The notes beneath the pieces are model-generated. The model saw only the letters and a program-made list of their open reading frames with translations, did no database searches and had not been told where the DNA came from. From NCBI RefSeq assembly GCF_041415945.1, contig NZ_JBGCUS010000001.1, positions 372,001-436,000 of the forward strand: a DNA stretch of 64,000 bases, read 5' to 3'. The translations under genes were made by a program, and so were the position numbers. Source of the stretch: Ancylobacter sp. IITR112 (GTDB lineage: Bacteria > Pseudomonadota > Alphaproteobacteria > Rhizobiales > Xanthobacteraceae). Below are positions 63,824 to 64,000 of the stretch, one piece after another (position 1 is the stretch's first letter; each line of letters opens with the position of its first letter).

Positions 63824-64000
63824 GCTTACCCCCACGCCATCAATCACCAGGGCACCACTTGGTTCCCTGCGATGAAGCGTCCCGTGCCGGGGCGTCGACT
63901 TGTGTGCGCCGGATAGAATTCGGTGGGCGGTGATACGGGGGGCGGTTCACCGTTCTGCCGCCACCCGGTAAAACGGTGCGGCCGTGGAGGGCCGCCAGAT

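Overview
The window is GC-rich chromosomal DNA, by eye close to 70% G+C, from an alphaproteobacterium. I infer Hyphomicrobiales (Rhizobiales), possibly near Xanthobacteraceae such as Ancylobacter or Starkeya. The evidence is a BcsN/BcsK-type (type III) cellulose operon, a NadQ-like NAD regulator beside nadABC, tetrameric-type sarcosine oxidase, BioMNY biotin uptake and rhizobial-style intergenic repeats. No sequence search was possible, so the placement is inference. No tRNA, rRNA, CRISPR, prophage or insertion sequence was recognised.

Layout. 1-1.5 kb: start of soxB (cut by the window edge) and a divergent LysR regulator. 1.5-3.0 kb: a ketosynthase and acyl carrier protein pair. 3.1-8.8 kb: exported GH1 beta-glucosidase, GntP-type permease, Tat-exported nitroreductase-like protein and secreted GH5 glucanase. 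9-12.5 kb: LysE exporter, then CsoR and a copper ATPase sharing palindromic operators. 12.7-14.0 kb: Rrf2 regulator with a thioredoxin-reductase-like enzyme. 14.1-15.8 kb: dadA behind a tandem glycine riboswitch and ended by an intrinsic terminator. 15.9-21.4 kb: nadA-nadB-nadC, two palindromic operators, a RelB/YafQ-like toxin-antitoxin pair and a NadQ/NrtR-like regulator. 21.5-23.3 kb: aldo/keto reductase and a DMT transporter. 23.3-28.4 kb: TetR, BioMNY biotin transporter, a short AMP-forming ligase and a thiolase with an altered active site, all on one strand. 28.5-34.4 kb: DeoR regulator, aldo/keto reductase, adenine deaminase, PlsC acyltransferase and ferredoxin-reductase-like protein. 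34.5-41.5 kb: LysR plus a YdcSTUVW-like polyamine uptake and aminobutyraldehyde oxidation operon. 41.7-49.4 kb: an RND efflux pair, a CxxC microprotein candidate and MacAB. 49.5-60.5 kb: a surface and biofilm locus made of a very long perfect palindrome, a miniature trimeric autotransporter adhesin, a small secreted protein, divergent bcsN, and bcsA-bcsB-bcsZ-bcsK. 60.6-63.9 kb: malic enzyme and a DUF2254 membrane protein.

Working together. The NAD genes, their operators and the regulator form one readable circuit. CsoR and the copper ATPase form another. The polyamine genes import a polyamine and oxidise its aldehyde, with a textbook LysR site in front. The cellulose genes have no BcsC-type outer-membrane barrel, and a compact adhesin that does carry a barrel lies immediately upstream. 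This adhesin-cellulose neighbourhood is the best candidate for an undescribed system.

Two dispersed repeat families thread the window. One is a GC-rich palindromic element in six places, four of them between genes of apparent operons, with compensatory base changes in its stems. The other is a RIME-like unit of about 64 bases after genes. No gene-free stretch exceeds 300 bases except 15521-15914, which is filled mainly by the riboswitch. The stretches 36825-37122, 45885-46168, 62231-62497 and 32162-32414 hold, respectively, a hairpin plus a repeat, the microprotein candidate, nothing recognised, and an inverted repeat.
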